NCBI RefSeq assembly: GCF_964355755.1 | Contig: NC_092679.1 | Span: forward strand, 20,388,932-20,452,931 | Source: Antedon mediterranea | Taxonomy: Eukaryota; Echinodermata; Crinoidea; Comatulida; Antedonidae | Reading direction: 5' to 3' | DNA length: 64,000 bases | In this document: one piece after another, positions 13,253 through 24,526 of the stretch | Layout of the letters: every line of letters begins with the position of its first letter | Position numbering within the stretch: the first letter of the stretch is position 1 | Made by a program: the position numbers and the translations under genes | Notes under the pieces: generated by a model | Seen by the model: only the letters and a program-made list of their open reading frames with translations | Databases searched by the model: none | What the model was told of the DNA's origin: nothing

Positions 13253-13812
13253 CATGATTGTTGTCAAAATCATCAGTTATATCATTCTTGTTTGGAAGTC
13301 TCTATCAAATGTTTTTTAGGATAATGTTTTATCACTCTGGTTTAATTTGGTATGCATGTAAGTGTGTATTATTATTGATAAATATTGATAAATGCTGATT
13401 GACTTGATTTGGATTATCATTTGGTATCACTGACATATTCTATATATCTCGGTATCTTTATTTCAATTAAATAAAAACATCAAAACAATTCAAAGGCAAA
13501 TAAAAATCTGCTGCAGCCAAAAACGCTGGATTGAGGAATTTTTACAAAAGGCCTTTACACCAAAAAAGGCCTTTCATTTTAAAATCTACACCATTATCTA
13601 CACATACAGAACTTCAATTTGAGTTAGAACATGCTTGTTTGATGTAATTTTGCATAATTATATTAATTAATTGCTGTAACTAGTAATTGTGTGGTGAAGT
13701 CTCATCATCATTACTGTTCTACGCTGAAGAGAACTGCAATTGTTCTGTTGGTTGGTTCCACAAGAAACCATAAAGAAAGATATTGTTTAACTGTTTGCTT
13801 GATGGCGAATAA
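12691..13812. other. Non-coding DNA
   Basis: No gene is recognised. It contains a CAT trinucleotide run (13220-13250). Confidence 0.4.
13220..13250. repeat. CAT microsatellite
   Basis: About ten CAT units in a row. Confidence 0.95.
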
Positions 13813-13890
13813 ACACCAGTGTGCTGATTTGGTAGGCGCTGCACTGCTGGCTACCGTGGGTCCGTGAAGAGCCTAATCAGAATTTTCCAG
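13813..13890 (+). mobile_element. SINE tail fragment, split by a DNA transposon
   Basis: GTGTGCTGATTTGGTAGGCG and the following GCACTG-TGGCTACC-TGGGTCCGT parallel 3619-3680. The fragment runs straight into the TTAA element at 13891 and resumes after it (GAGGACCATAATAATA at 14452, compared with AAGGACCAAAATAA at about 3714). Confidence 0.6.
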
Positions 13891-14447
13891 TTAAAGATGT
13901 ATTGTCCCTTGAAACAGAAAAAATAAAAAAATAAATATTCTAAATTTAAACTGGCGATATCAAAGTAATATTAAAGTTATTCACTTTAAGTTGAAAATTC
14001 GAGCCAAAAACAACAAGTTTACGTAATTAACAGGTAAATTAATTAGATTACATTTCGTCTGGGAAATCGTTGCAAGCGAAAGTAAACAAAGATTTCAAAC
14101 CATGAGTATGCATAATGCATGATGCTAATTAGGATTGTTTTCAACTCGTCACGGTTGAGAAGGTGTTTTCACACAGATCGCGAGGAAGTTTTATGATTAT
14201 GCATACAGAGTAGCCAAACAAGCGCGTTGCATTATGAGATATGTTTTGATTGAAAACTTTGACTGGAAGTCAAAGTTATTTTTTGAACAAAAAAACATCT
14301 GTATTTCGGTTAAATTATTTTTTTCCTCGACAAATTGTTGGTGAAAGTTAATAACTATTATGATACTTCAAAATGACCCACCTTTTTTCAAAATTTAAAA
14401 AAAAATAATTTTTTTTGGAATTAGTCAAAGGGACAATACATCTTTAA
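13891..14447 (+). mobile_element. 557-bp TTAA-flanked DNA transposon, copy 1
   Basis: It starts TTAAAGATGTATTGTCCC and ends GGGACAATACATCTTTAA, a perfect 18-base inverted pair that includes TTAA at each edge. It is about 90% similar by eye to the copy at 40777-41331 along its whole length (for example AATTCGAGCCAAAAACAACA, TTTATGATTATGCATACAGA, CTTTGACTGGAAGTCAAAG). There is no ORF, so it is non-autonomous. TTAA edges are typical of piggyBac-type insertion; that assignment is inference. Confidence 0.85.
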
Positions 14448-16139
14448 GCTTGAGGACCATAATAATACATTTAACATTTTAACATTTTAAGTGTAAAGTT
14501 AGGTTTGCGGTACACCAGTGGAAATAATGTATGGTTGAAAATGTATCGATGGATCGGTTACAAAAAAGAAACGCCGCTAGAAGTAAACTTTAAGTTTGGG
14601 GTTCTCTAAAACTATAATTAATATAATGTTTCAATTGACGAGACGAGACCCATTTTATTGTTTGTTTGTACAACGTACTTTACCAATAATCATGTAATTC
14701 GAGTTTACAAGCTGCGAACGAGCAATTACTTGGAAACATTAATGTGATCAGTTAAAAGCAAGCAATAACCATTTACTTAAATGATTCATAAACATACTGA
14801 TGATTTATTTGAGATTAAATGGGATAATCCAATAATTCATTCGAAATCCAACTTTATCAGAATTTAACGACATTCGCTTCGTGTAAAATACGAAATAAGT
14901 TAATGTCTTGATGCGATTTAAATCACCGTGTTTACGGAAAGGAATAAAAACGGATAAAATGTTCAGACGGTTCTTTGCGTTTGACATTTTGATTGAAAAT
15001 GTTCCCATCAATGTTTTTGTTAGGAAGTTTAAGATAGAGATCACATGATCGCCTACGTATCTAAAATGACATGATTTTATTTGTTTTTTTCTCATCGCAC
15101 TTTTCATTTACTTGCCAAAATACTTACAAAGAATTTGTCAATATTTGACCTACTTGCTTTGTACGAATGCACTGTATTAATTGTTTTCACGAAAACTTTC
15201 ACAATTTTCAACTTATAGTACTGATTTTTTCTATTTTGCAATAGCTATATTGATACCAACATACCATGCCTATTTATTTTCACGAAATCGATATATCGGT
15301 GACGTCACAAAAGTTTTTTTTGTAATCTCGAGTTATCTGTACCTTTAATAAGGGCTGGATTAGTAAATAGCACGCCATCTATCGTTCTGTGCATTTTACC
15401 AAGTATTCTGCTCAGTTACTTATCGCTTTATTTACTTTATTTATTACTCATTTCGAAATAATCGTTTGTATATACTTTCCTTTTGTCAATTGAACAATTA
15501 AAATATCGAGTGTTTCGAAGTTATTTCTATGTTTTTGGACGATTTAGATATTCTTACTTTTACTTTTACATTTGGAGTAGAAAAATGGCAAAAAGGCTTC
15601 CTACTTTCTAGGAGCTTTATCAGATATTCTATATTGCCATTTTTCCTCTAACTGTAGAGAGAATCGTGCATCTTTAAATAAAAGTTAACCGGTTCGTATT
15701 TTACTCATAGCTGATATGAATAATTGGTGATGTAGGCCCCTATTACATTGTAGTGATATATCTTCGAGGAAATCAATAGTGCTTACCTTCCGCAGCTAAA
15801 GGTTGCTTCATATTTTATTGCCGCATTTTATATTTTAGCAAATTTCAATTTAACTGCTAAATTCATATTGGTGTTACTTATAATTTTAACCTACATCTGC
15901 TCTTAGTCTTAAATGTTAAATGAATTACGAGCTTTAAAAATCTAGAGAAAAAAAAACTTCAACATGGCGTTCCTTCTACGTTTAGAAAATGCACTAGAAC
16001 ATGGTATTGTTCCAATAAGAACATTTCCACAGAGTAGAAAGTTTCCATTTAGCCTAAAGACGGGTTGTTTTACAAAATGTTTTTCCTTAGAGTTTGTTGG
16101 TAAATAATAGGGTACACAATCAAGGTTTCATTAATACAT
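14448..16139. other. Non-coding DNA
   Basis: The first about 30 bases continue the SINE tail interrupted by the 13891-14447 element. Nothing else is recognised; the 100-codon minus-strand frame at 14805-15107 has no recognisable motifs. Confidence 0.4.
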
Positions 16140-16258
16140 TATCCACTATATCCAAAGATGTGCCCAAATATGGTAGTGATATTACATCATCATGTCCATT
16201 ATATGGGCACATCACATTATTTTGTCATATACTGTTTGATAGTGTAGACTGAGCTTAT
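16140..16258. mobile_element. MITE family 1, copy 3 (left end degraded)
   Basis: GATGTGCCCAAATATGGTAG, ATATGGGCACATCACATT and the right end GTTTGATAGTGTAGACTGAG are clear; the left arm is worn down to ATCCACTATA. It lies about 95 bases before the receptor's coding exon. Confidence 0.75.
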
Positions 16259-16363
16259 GACATCCGCTCATGAATGCTTCTTCTTCATTTTAAACTGATT
16301 TAATCGCTTTAATTGAATTTAGAATAATGAATATTTCTTTTCCCTTTTCAGACGTAAAGAACA

Positions 16364-18076
16364 ATGACAGATATAGTGACCGGAACCTGGCCAAGTACAG
16401 ACACATTTACATCATTTAACTTTACAGAACCAACCACCAAAGCAGCTACAGAAGTATTTACAAAGGGGATTATTACAACAGAAACAGAATATGATCGTTT
16501 CCCAAATCATGAACATTCATGGCACGTGATGTTCATAATTATCGCCTGCATCTTTATCAGTGTATTCACATTTACCGCTAATGTGATGGTATGGATGTCC
16601 TTTTATATGGACAAACAATTACAAGTTGTGAACAACTATTTCTTATTGAGTTTGTCAGTAGCTGATATGATCATTGCTTCAATCTCTATGCCACTTTACA
16701 CGGTGTACATTGTGAAATCTTGGACGCTAGGCCCAATAGTCTGTGACATCTGGTTAAGTATTGACTACGTGGCTTCCAATGCGTCTGTTATGAACCTGGT
16801 TGTGATATGTTTCGATAGGTACTTTTCTATAACTAAGCCTCTGACTTACCGGGCTAACAGGACACCTAGAAAGGCAAAAATAATGATTACAACTGCTTGG
16901 AGTATATCAATCTTAGTTTGGATTCCTCTTATTATTGGTTGGCCGCGTTGGAATAAAAGAACCGTAGATGAAAATGATTGTTATATACAATTTTTATCTG
17001 AAGGAAAAACACTATCAACTGTACTGAACGTTGTTACAATTAGTATAGCGTTTTATTTACCGGTTATGCTGATGTGTTATATATATTATAGGATCTGGCG
17101 CGAAACGGAAAAGCGTTCGAAAGAGCTACGTCATTTGCAGGCGGGAGAGAGCACGGAGCACGCGCCTTCAAAACGATTGTTGTCTGACGGAGACGACGAA
17201 GAAGAGAATGTGCAAAAGTCATGGAAAAAGAAATTATTGTGTTATTCCGAGGTAGGAGTTGATGATGAGTTAGAGGACAGTAGTGATGGAACATCACCGC
17301 CCCTTCCGAGCACGAGCACGTCGACAACGAATACATCTAGCACAAAATCTCGCAATACGATTAACTTATCGCCAAAATCTTCCCCTAGCCAAAATCAACG
17401 AAACGGTAATTTTCTTACCTGTGATAATTTAGACAATAACTTTGCTGCTTCGCTTTATACAATTCTAATTAAGCTTCCAGATGAACATTCCAAAAATGAG
17501 AATGAAAATGTACCTAAGATAACTATGGTGGAGTATACGCGAACGCCACCTCCTACGATTCTACAGCATAAAGACAGTGGTGCCAAAGTATCGACGTCTG
17601 CTGACCACCATCTTACGTCAAGCAGACCATCGTCTATATGTGTTCCTTCAAACTCAAGAGCTGGTCATTCTAATTTAAGTATGAGTGCTATTACTGCCGT
17701 TAAGACGGCCGCGACAAAAGCCAAAGCAACAAACGCGGTGAAAAAGAAACGAACTGTTTTGATTCGTGAGAAGAAAGCGGCCCGGACGCTTATCGCCATT
17801 TTGCTAGCGTTCATCATAACATGGACTCCGTATAGTGTGTTAGTTCTTGTAAATGCTATGAAACCTGACGGGGTGAATAGCAGACTGTATTCTGTATCAT
17901 ACTGGGGTTGCTATTTAAACAGTACCATTAACCCTATATGCTACGCACTGTGCAATATGAACTTCCGACGCGCGTTTAAACAAATTTTAACGTGCAAGTT
18001 CCAAAAGAAGCATCAACGCATGCGCATAAAGCAACTCCAAATACGGTCAAAGGAACGAATGAGTTCTTCTCGATGA
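16364..18076 (+). CDS. Muscarinic-type acetylcholine receptor (class A GPCR)
   Basis: This 570-residue seven-helix receptor would sense acetylcholine at the plasma membrane. The coding region is one exon; an acceptor (TCCCTTTTCAG, exon start 16352) lies 12 bases before the ATG, so a 5' leader exon is upstream. The N-terminal about 50 residues are Ser/Thr-rich with a possible N-glycosylation site (NFTEP). The family signature DYVASNASVMNLVVICFDRY spans helix 3, with amine-binding Asp134 and DRY at 151-153. ETEKRSKEL follows helix 5, as in vertebrate M1/M3/M5 receptors. WTPY is at 487-490, YWGCYLNSTINPICYALCN spans helix 7, and NPxxY is at 523-527. The third intracellular loop is long (about 250-465), Ser- and charge-rich. 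Two orthosteric positions differ from vertebrate receptors: Ser491 replaces the helix 6 Asn (6.52), and Asn222 aligns with Thr 5.39. A basic tail follows helix 7. The family is certain; the subtype and G-protein coupling are not. Confidence 0.95.
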   Translation: MTDIVTGTWPSTDTFTSFNFTEPTTKAATEVFTKGIITTETEYDRFPNHEHSWHVMFIIIACIFISVFTFTANVMVWMSFYMDKQLQVVNNYFLLSLSVADMIIASISMPLYTVYIVKSWTLGPIVCDIWLSIDYVASNASVMNLVVICFDRYFSITKPLTYRANRTPRKAKIMITTAWSISILVWIPLIIGWPRWNKRTVDENDCYIQFLSEGKTLSTVLNVVTISIAFYLPVMLMCYIYYRIWRETEKRSKELRHLQAGESTEHAPSKRLLSDGDDEEENVQKSWKKKLLCYSEVGVDDELEDSSDGTSPPLPSTSTSTTNTSSTKSRNTINLSPKSSPSQNQRNGNFLTCDNLDNNFAASLYTILIKLPDEHSKNENENVPKITMVEYTRTPPPTILQHKDSGAKVSTSADHHLTSSRPSSICVPSNSRAGHSNLSMSAITAVKTAATKAKATNAVKKKRTVLIREKKAARTLIAILLAFIITWTPYSVLVLVNAMKPDGVNSRLYSVSYWGCYLNSTINPICYALCNMNFRRAFKQILTCKFQKKHQRMRIKQLQIRSKERMSSSR

Positions 18077-18699
18077 TTTATCACAAACTGTTTAAAATAA
18101 TATAATGTCATTATGAATATTGTTAATACGTTTTATATAAATTCTGTGAATTGTGTGATTTGTTATTGATTTTAAACCCGTTAGAAATAATATATGCCTT
18201 CTTTTGAGGTAAAAATAGGTTTTCAAATTCCCTATAGGCCTATATAAAGGAGACGCCTTCATAATCGTCAATGCACCCTACCTGTTGGATAGTATAATCG
18301 ATATTCAAACACGACAAAAGTATGTCTTATTCGGCTCAATGTACACATAAAAATCTTTGCTTCATTCCTCCTATTATAATGGAACATCGGTAAAAAACAC
18401 TGTTTTGAACTATTTTTGGTTTGACTCAAAATGTTACTGAAATTGTTTTGTAACGTGTAAAAAACTGAATCAAATTGTCAAATTATTTTCTTTTCTTTTC
18501 AGTAGGTTGATAATAATATAATATAAAATGATATCGAATAACAATATTAAATATTATTTTTAACAAATAGAGAGAAAAATTCTTGAAAATATACTTAAGA
18601 ATTAAGCATTAAATATATATTTACACGAAACCAAACTATTTCACTATCGCCAATGCTAAATGAAGACCTGGCTTGTTGTCCTTTTGATAGCAGATCAGT
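18077..18699. other. 3' flank of the receptor gene
   Basis: A+T-rich, probably including the 3' untranslated region. I see no canonical AATAAA close to the stop codon. Confidence 0.4.
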
Positions 18700-18790
18700 G
18701 TTGTATATTTAGATTCGAACCCTTGTCTTGGTGGTTCACATGACCTGCTCCACTAAGCACAGACGCATCCGATGTCCTCTAGTGATAAAA
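18650..18790 (-). mobile_element. tRNA-derived SINE head, minus strand (tentative)
   Basis: Reading the minus strand from about 18775, TGCTTAGTGGAGCAGGTCAT resembles box A and GGGTTCGAATC (about 18715) is a good box B, about 50 bases apart as in tRNA promoters. The body would extend to lower coordinates. I cannot fold it into a full tRNA. Confidence 0.45.
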
Positions 18791-19130
18791 CACATTACAT
18801 TTATATATGTGATGTTAGAATGTTTACATTACCAAAACCATATTTGTGCTACTGTTTAATGATATTAACAATTGTTGAATTGAAATTTACTTAATTTATG
18901 ATCAGGACTTGTTTATAATACATACACAATTAATTTATAATTAGATTACAATTCAAACAGGCTGACGTCTGACGAAACCATAATGTATATAATATGGTGA
19001 ACAATTATTGTGTAATATTGACCGACTTTATTTATTTATCTGTATTGTGTATTATCAATGTATTCACCGTATTGCTGCAGATTTTTGATAATTTTTGTTT
19101 TAATTAATTCAAATATTATGAATATGTGTA

Positions 19131-19132
<2 letters not shown>

Positions 19133-19171
<39 letters not shown>
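19133..19171. repeat. AT microsatellite
   Basis: A run of TA units with one interruption. Confidence 0.95.
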
Positions 19172-19281
19172 AACACATTAGGCAAAGAACATTAATTCTA
19201 AACCGCCCGGTGATATACTGAAATTTAATTAATTAATTTGAAACGATAAAGATGAGGAAATCTGTGAGAATGAGAAAAAGT

Positions 19282-19352
19282 CGCCCCAACCGAGACTCGA
19301 ACTCGGACCGTCTGCTTGATATGCAGTTGCCTAACCATTAGACCACTGAGGC
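19282..19352 (-). tRNA. tRNA-like sequence, anticodon position reads ATC (probable pseudogene or SINE head)
   Basis: On the minus strand the sequence folds as a tRNA. The acceptor stem is GCCTCAG with TTGGGGC (7 pairs, two G-U), the D stem is GTCT with AGGC, the anticodon arm is ACTGC-ATATCAA-GCAGA with an A-A mismatch at its base, and the T arm is CCGAG-TTCGAGT-CTCGG. A TTTTT terminator follows four bases after the discriminator. Box A (TGCCTCAGTGG) and box B (AGTTCGAGTCT) are close to consensus. The loop places ATC at the anticodon, which would read the Asp codon GAU; animals normally use GTC for Asp, so a working tRNA is doubtful. Confidence 0.5.
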
Positions 19353-20620
19353 ACTCGATTGGATAGTAACACTCTCGGCGTGATACGGCGGAACAGCACT
19401 AGTCCTCATATATATATATATATGTATACCTTCATCCAAAAAAGTTAATTTTTTTTGTAAAACGTAGTTAACAAAAGTCCACACCCATTCTGTTGTATTT
19501 AAACTTTGTTTAGTTGTCCCTCTCAAAATCAACATATCAGGACTGAGTGGACCGACAGATATACTGACAAACCGAATCCTTCAACCAATTGGTAAAGTTA
19601 ACATGAAACAATTTGGCCGAAATATGTTATTCAGATAAATTCTGATTTAAAATATGTTGATAATAATCTAGAAGTGACCAACTGTCTAATGATCGACTCG
19701 AAACCGATGACAGTCGCTATAACGTACGGATGACATAAAACTGTCTACGATACCTTGCTGACTTACCAGACAGACAGACAGACAAACAGACATACTTTAC
19801 TGGATGGACGCAAATATGGGTACACAATTATCCATTAAATTACTTTATAACTGCTTTTGTTTAGCTGGTTATCTGATCGGCTGCTTGAAGAATATACACT
19901 TATCGACTAACAGACCGACATACTGTATTACCGACAGACTTACTGATAAACTGCCTGACTGATTAACAGACTGATTCCTGACAGAGCCAACTGACTGACT
20001 GACTGAATAACTAAACCAATATATTCCACATTTTAGGCGTCTGGTTAGGCCTTTTTTATATCGTTTTACTTTAAAGATGATGTAGCCTACTAAAAAAGTG
20101 TTGGTTCCGTTTCGTTGCAGCTTACCAACCCAGGCCTAACAATAACAAACCTTTTGAATATGTTTATAACGTTCCATATTACAAACTAAATAACACTGTA
20201 TCGTCAATGTTAACGAGTGGCGAATTCAGTGTTTATCATAATATCCCAACAATATTTAATTTAAAAGTATATTATAGTATTTAAGTTGCTTTTCTATAAA
20301 AAAAAATGTATTTATTTTAAAACTTATTTAAGTTATTAAGTTATTTATTTTTGCAATATATACCTCTTCATTTATAATTTATGCCAACTTGGTTGCTGAA
20401 GTTAAAGGTTTTGAAATATTGTAAATACAGGAGAGAAACCAAATCTTTATTTAAGATTTTAAATTATTTATTTAAATATTTTAGGCTGCTGGTCGGCCAA
20501 GAATTTGCATGGATCATTTTGTAAGCTTCAAACACACGTGCCAAAAAACCACAGTCATTTTAAGATTTGTTAGTTTAAAAAACTTTATCGCAAACGGTTC
20601 TTCAAAACGACGAAATACTG
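19353..20620. other. Non-coding DNA with GACT/GACA-rich stretch
   Basis: Between about 19750 and 20010 the words GACTGACT, CAGACAGACAGACA and ACTGATTAACAGACTG recur irregularly, a degenerate tetranucleotide-type repeat. No gene is recognised. Confidence 0.5.
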
Positions 20621-20800
20621 TAAAGGCCAATTTACACAGACGAGCGGTAATAAAAATATAGAATCTATAAGTTACTCCTTACACACGTCACAACCGCGGA
20701 GCGGACGGGAGGTTTCCGCTCAGGATAAAAATACAGATTCTACGTGTGGGACAAGCTACGCGGTTTTCCGCTTACCGCTCGTATGTGCAAATTGGCCTTA
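20621..20800. mobile_element. MITE family 2, copy 1
   Basis: Inverted ends: AAGGCCAATTTACACAGACG at the left, and at the right CGTATGTGCAAATTGGCCTT, which pairs with it. Next to these are the inner arms GAGCGGTAA and TTACCGCTC. Inner motifs are ATAGAATCTAT, TCCGCTCAGGAT, GGGACAAGCTACGCGGTTTT. There is no ORF. TA bases flank it, as in Tc1-mariner-derived elements (inference). Confidence 0.85.
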
Positions 20801-21388
20801 AGTAGGGGATCATAGAATATAGGCCTGTGCCTCCACAACTCATGTTTGCTCGTATAACCAGCTTCGATATGAATTCTTCTTTTCTTTGTGGAAATCTAAC
20901 TGTATTTTCAAATAGGTTGGATGTCAATTGTTCTTTTCTATATTTTCACAAAGACATATTAAAACATGATTATTGATTTACAACAAATAGTATTATTATT
21001 TATATTTTGGTTTAGATTAAGAAAATAACTATAAAGACGTATAAACAAATGTAATATAGTTAACCAAATGATCTGAAATAATATAGACCTATAATTGTGC
21101 TATAGGTCCGTCCGTAACGTACCTCCTTACAATGTTATTATAAGCTACCGTACCATGTTTCACGTTAGAATAGGGGCTTTTGGGATTTCATGATGTCGTC
21201 ACCGAACGTAATAGGGTGTAACAAATACTACCGCGCATGTTTAAAAAGCAATCGGCGTTATGGTAGCTATAAAATACTACTATACACCGACATTTTTGCA
21301 GACGATCGATTATCGCAAAGCCGATTGGTTTGTACGCATGCGCTGTGTAGTATCGTAGTGTTTTGTGCCACACGTCATTGAAAAACCT

Positions 21389-21560
21389 TTAAGCATGGTT
21401 GCCAAGGTTGCAACGCAAGGTGACGTTACCGCACCGCAACTAATTTGACCAATTACAAGCAATGGATGATTTAACCAATGACAAGCGACAGCTCGAACCA
21501 TCACTTGTGATTGGTCAATTACTTGCGTTGCGTCCTAAGTGGGACCGGAACTAAGCTTTA
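21389..21560. mobile_element. MITE family 3, copy 1
   Basis: The left end TTAAGCATGGTTGCCAAGGT with GCAACGCAAGG-GACGT is the inverse of the right end GCGTTGCGTCCTAAGTGGGA-CCGGAACTAAGCTTTAA. The middle carries CCAATTACAAGC and CTTGTGATTGGTCAATTA in opposite orientations. A closer-to-intact relative is at 39395-39577. Confidence 0.8.
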
Positions 21561-21868
21561 ATTTCACCTAACGTGTTTGTTTATTGTTAAGATAATTTTG
21601 TCTTTATTGGTTAACACCCATTCATACAGTAGAACTATTTTAAATACAAAATGACAATAAACATTGCTGTTATTTAACACTCAATCTTGTCTTTATTACT
21701 TGGCAAAATAGTAGGCCTACTTACTGTTATTTTTTCAATTTTTGTGATTTTTTCTGTGTAAATAGGTATATACATACAGGACATGCCTATTCAATTTCAA
21801 GGAAATCGGACAATTGAATTTCCAGGAAATCGGACCATTGATAATTTCACAAATAAAAAAAGAAACAT

Positions 21869-23145
21869 TAGGCCAAATAAAAAAACATACTTGTTAAGCG
21901 TCACCGCCCGCTCCTGATTATCCAGCCGCCTCTCTTTTTATTTTTATTTTTTTTTTACCCATATAGGCCTATAACGGAAAGTTCAGCGGCCGGCCCAGCT
22001 CCAGAGCAGGGCTCAAAATTCACGCTAGCAAACTAGCATTTTGCTAGTAGATTCTTCATAATTGCTAGTTGAAAATTTCAAAACTAGCAAATATTTGCTA
22101 GACTGGTGTTTTGAAAAATACGTACTTCTTTCTTAGCTTAGCCACGCTAGCTAGCCACCGATCGCTCTATGTCGACAACGGTAATTTTGGTGAAAACAAT
22201 TGTTTCATTTACACGCCGCCGATTTACGTCAAGGAAACGCGAATAGCACCGCGAATCATGTAATGTGGTAAACAGCAAGCTTTTTCCCCCCAACACATTA
22301 AATCACGTGCATTTAGTACGTCGATGAGGATTACATCATCAGTCACGTGATTACAGAATACACGATTATCAATTTAGGGATTTAACGAAATAAATATTTT
22401 GCCTACACAGTGGTCGAAGCGCGTTTTTTATAGGTTCGTAAATAGGAAACACCCCATACATAATGGACTCTACCAATTTTGTTTACGATGATCTCGCGCT
22501 CGAGATCGGCACACCACCACGAGGTCCTGTTGGGCGATGGGTTTTCTTATGCCTGGTTTACCTGTGGAATAATTATACACACTTTTCGCATCACAACTTT
22601 AAATACTGATTTACACAGCAATTGGCAAAAGATTCATCAAAGAAGAATGAATACGTTGAATAAAAATTCACTTAAGAAATGCCGTAAGCTGTTTTCAAAC
22701 TATAAATCAGCCCAATATTTAGTATTATTGAGACCAACATCATGCTTCTCGCGATAGGGAATTTCCTGGATAGATGAGTCGAGCGAGAGACGGCGGACCA
22801 TGGCCGATGAGTGAGGCAGGCGGCGGTAGCAGCTTGGACGGATTAGCCTAGGGCCTACAATTTCGCTCGGTGGCAATTAAATTTAATGTTTTAATTACGT
22901 CTGGATATAAACAATACAAAACTCAATTTTGTCATCGGCAATAATATTTCATACATAGTCAATTTTGTTCTGTTTCGCATTTTAAAAGTTTGACGTTTCG
23001 TCCTAAAAAAAAGTGGGCCTAAACGTCCATCACGCAAAAATATACCTCCATAAAAAGTAAAAAAAAAAAAAAAAAAACCGTCCCCCCGCCCCTGAAAATT
23101 TATGAGGGTGTGACGCTTAACAAGTATTTTTTTTTATTTGGCCTT
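21869..23145. mobile_element. 1.28-kb terminal-inverted-repeat DNA element
   Basis: The left terminus (AGGCCAAATAAAAAAACATA, then CTTGTTAAGCGTCAC) is the near-perfect inverse of the right terminus (GTGACGCTTAACAAGTATTT, then a T run and ATTTGGCCT), about 35 bases on each side. Just inside, C-rich segments (CCGCCCGCTCC at the left, complementary-type GTCCCCCCGCCCCTG at the right) face each other. The interior has a CTAGCAAACTAGCATTTTGCTAG block at 22024-22110 and a 92-codon frame (22479-22757) without recognisable motifs, so a non-autonomous DNA transposon is most likely. Confidence 0.75.
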
Positions 23146-24526
23146 ATTCTTATAACATGGGCCGAAATTTCAACATGCACCATATTTGGCAATATTGTGA
23201 CAAGTACTTCACTCAGTTTCTGAGTGCTTTCATATCATTATCTGTCGTAAGATACAACTCTCCAGGAAGTTAAGATATCTTTGTTTCAGACATGAAGCAC
23301 ATATGTCCAGGATTTGAACCAGAAACCATGGTATGTAATAAAATAACTACGGGTAATTTATCTTCTTTTTTTTTATTAAACACGGTCAAAACCAGGTTAA
23401 TTTAATTCAATTCGTTTATTCAATAAATATTAAATAAATAGTCTCCACACATATTAAAAATACATAAAATAATAATTATATAAACACGTAAGATAATAAT
23501 TGATAATCATAATATGTCTGGAAGGAAAACTTTAAAATGTTACGCCCAAAAATGTTGGGAAGAAAAATAAACAGAATTCACCCCCCCCCCCCCCCAACCT
23601 TCCCTCCTGATTACCCTCACACTGTGCTCATTGATGGTGGCGCTGTCAACTTAGTGCCTTCATATAAAGAGTTACGACATTGGATTATAGTCACGTGATA
23701 TGCAGATCAATTTGTGTCAAACTTGTCTCCATTAATGCATGTAAAGAATAGGAGCAAGAAAATACTTTAAACTTTTTCTTATATTTAAATAAATGTAATT
23801 GCACATTTTACGGTGAAATATCGATGTGCACAGCGTAAAGAAGTACTTGCGGCAACGAATATTGCGCGCGCGTGCGCTAGTACATTATAAAGTTCGATTG
23901 ATTGATTCTGGAACGAAACATCCCATAACTACGTCCTATTAATAACAATTATGTAGGCCTAACATTTTAAATTCATAATGCATGCTTTGAGGACTAAATA
24001 AAATAAAAAAAGTGTCGTGGATATATTTGTTAATATATTGAATAGCGTATGAACACTATTAAAATAATAAAGGCAAATTATTACAAATGAAATGATGAAC
24101 GAGTCTCTGAAAGTTTGTGTCAAAAACACACAGAGAGCCATATACTGTATAAAAAGAGGGGTGAATTTGTGTGTTTTTTGTATTGGTTCATGCTTTGATG
24201 TATTCTGACTTGCATGTAGGCCCTAGCATTTATTCTTTTGTTATTATAGACACAATATATATATGTTACCAAATTAATACCATTAATAAAATTACTAAAA
24301 TAAAAACGGAATATAAGCGTTATTTCATAGACAAAAAAATCTAAAAATAATGCATGAACTACAGGAAAACGCTATACAAAATAGACGCGCGCGCCCTCAG
24401 CGTGCGAATTCTTTGACACAAAAATGGCTTCTAATTTTCAATGTCGTAACTCTTTGAGCGCCTTTCTTTCTCTTCTTGCTTTTTGTTGCATTGTTCTCAG
24501 TACCAAAATAGGTCGTAATAATCATA
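23146..24526. other. Non-coding DNA and 5' flank of ADSS
   Basis: A poly-C run (23580-23596) is present. About 23400-23445 on the minus strand reads GAATAAACGAATTGAATT, a LINE-tail-like word. Close to the gene, CGCGCGCGCC (about 24386) marks a small CG-rich patch; I see no TATA box at a sensible distance. Confidence 0.4.

Noticed and set aside
14805-15107. 100-codon minus-strand ORF
   Set aside because: Composition is that of translated A+T-rich non-coding DNA; no motif and no splice context.
17064-17336. 90-codon minus-strand ORF inside the receptor gene
   Set aside because: Antisense shadow of the third intracellular loop coding sequence.
22479-22757. 92-codon ORF within the 1.28-kb element, considered as a transposase remnant
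   Set aside because: No catalytic or DNA-binding motif could be seen; too short to support the call.
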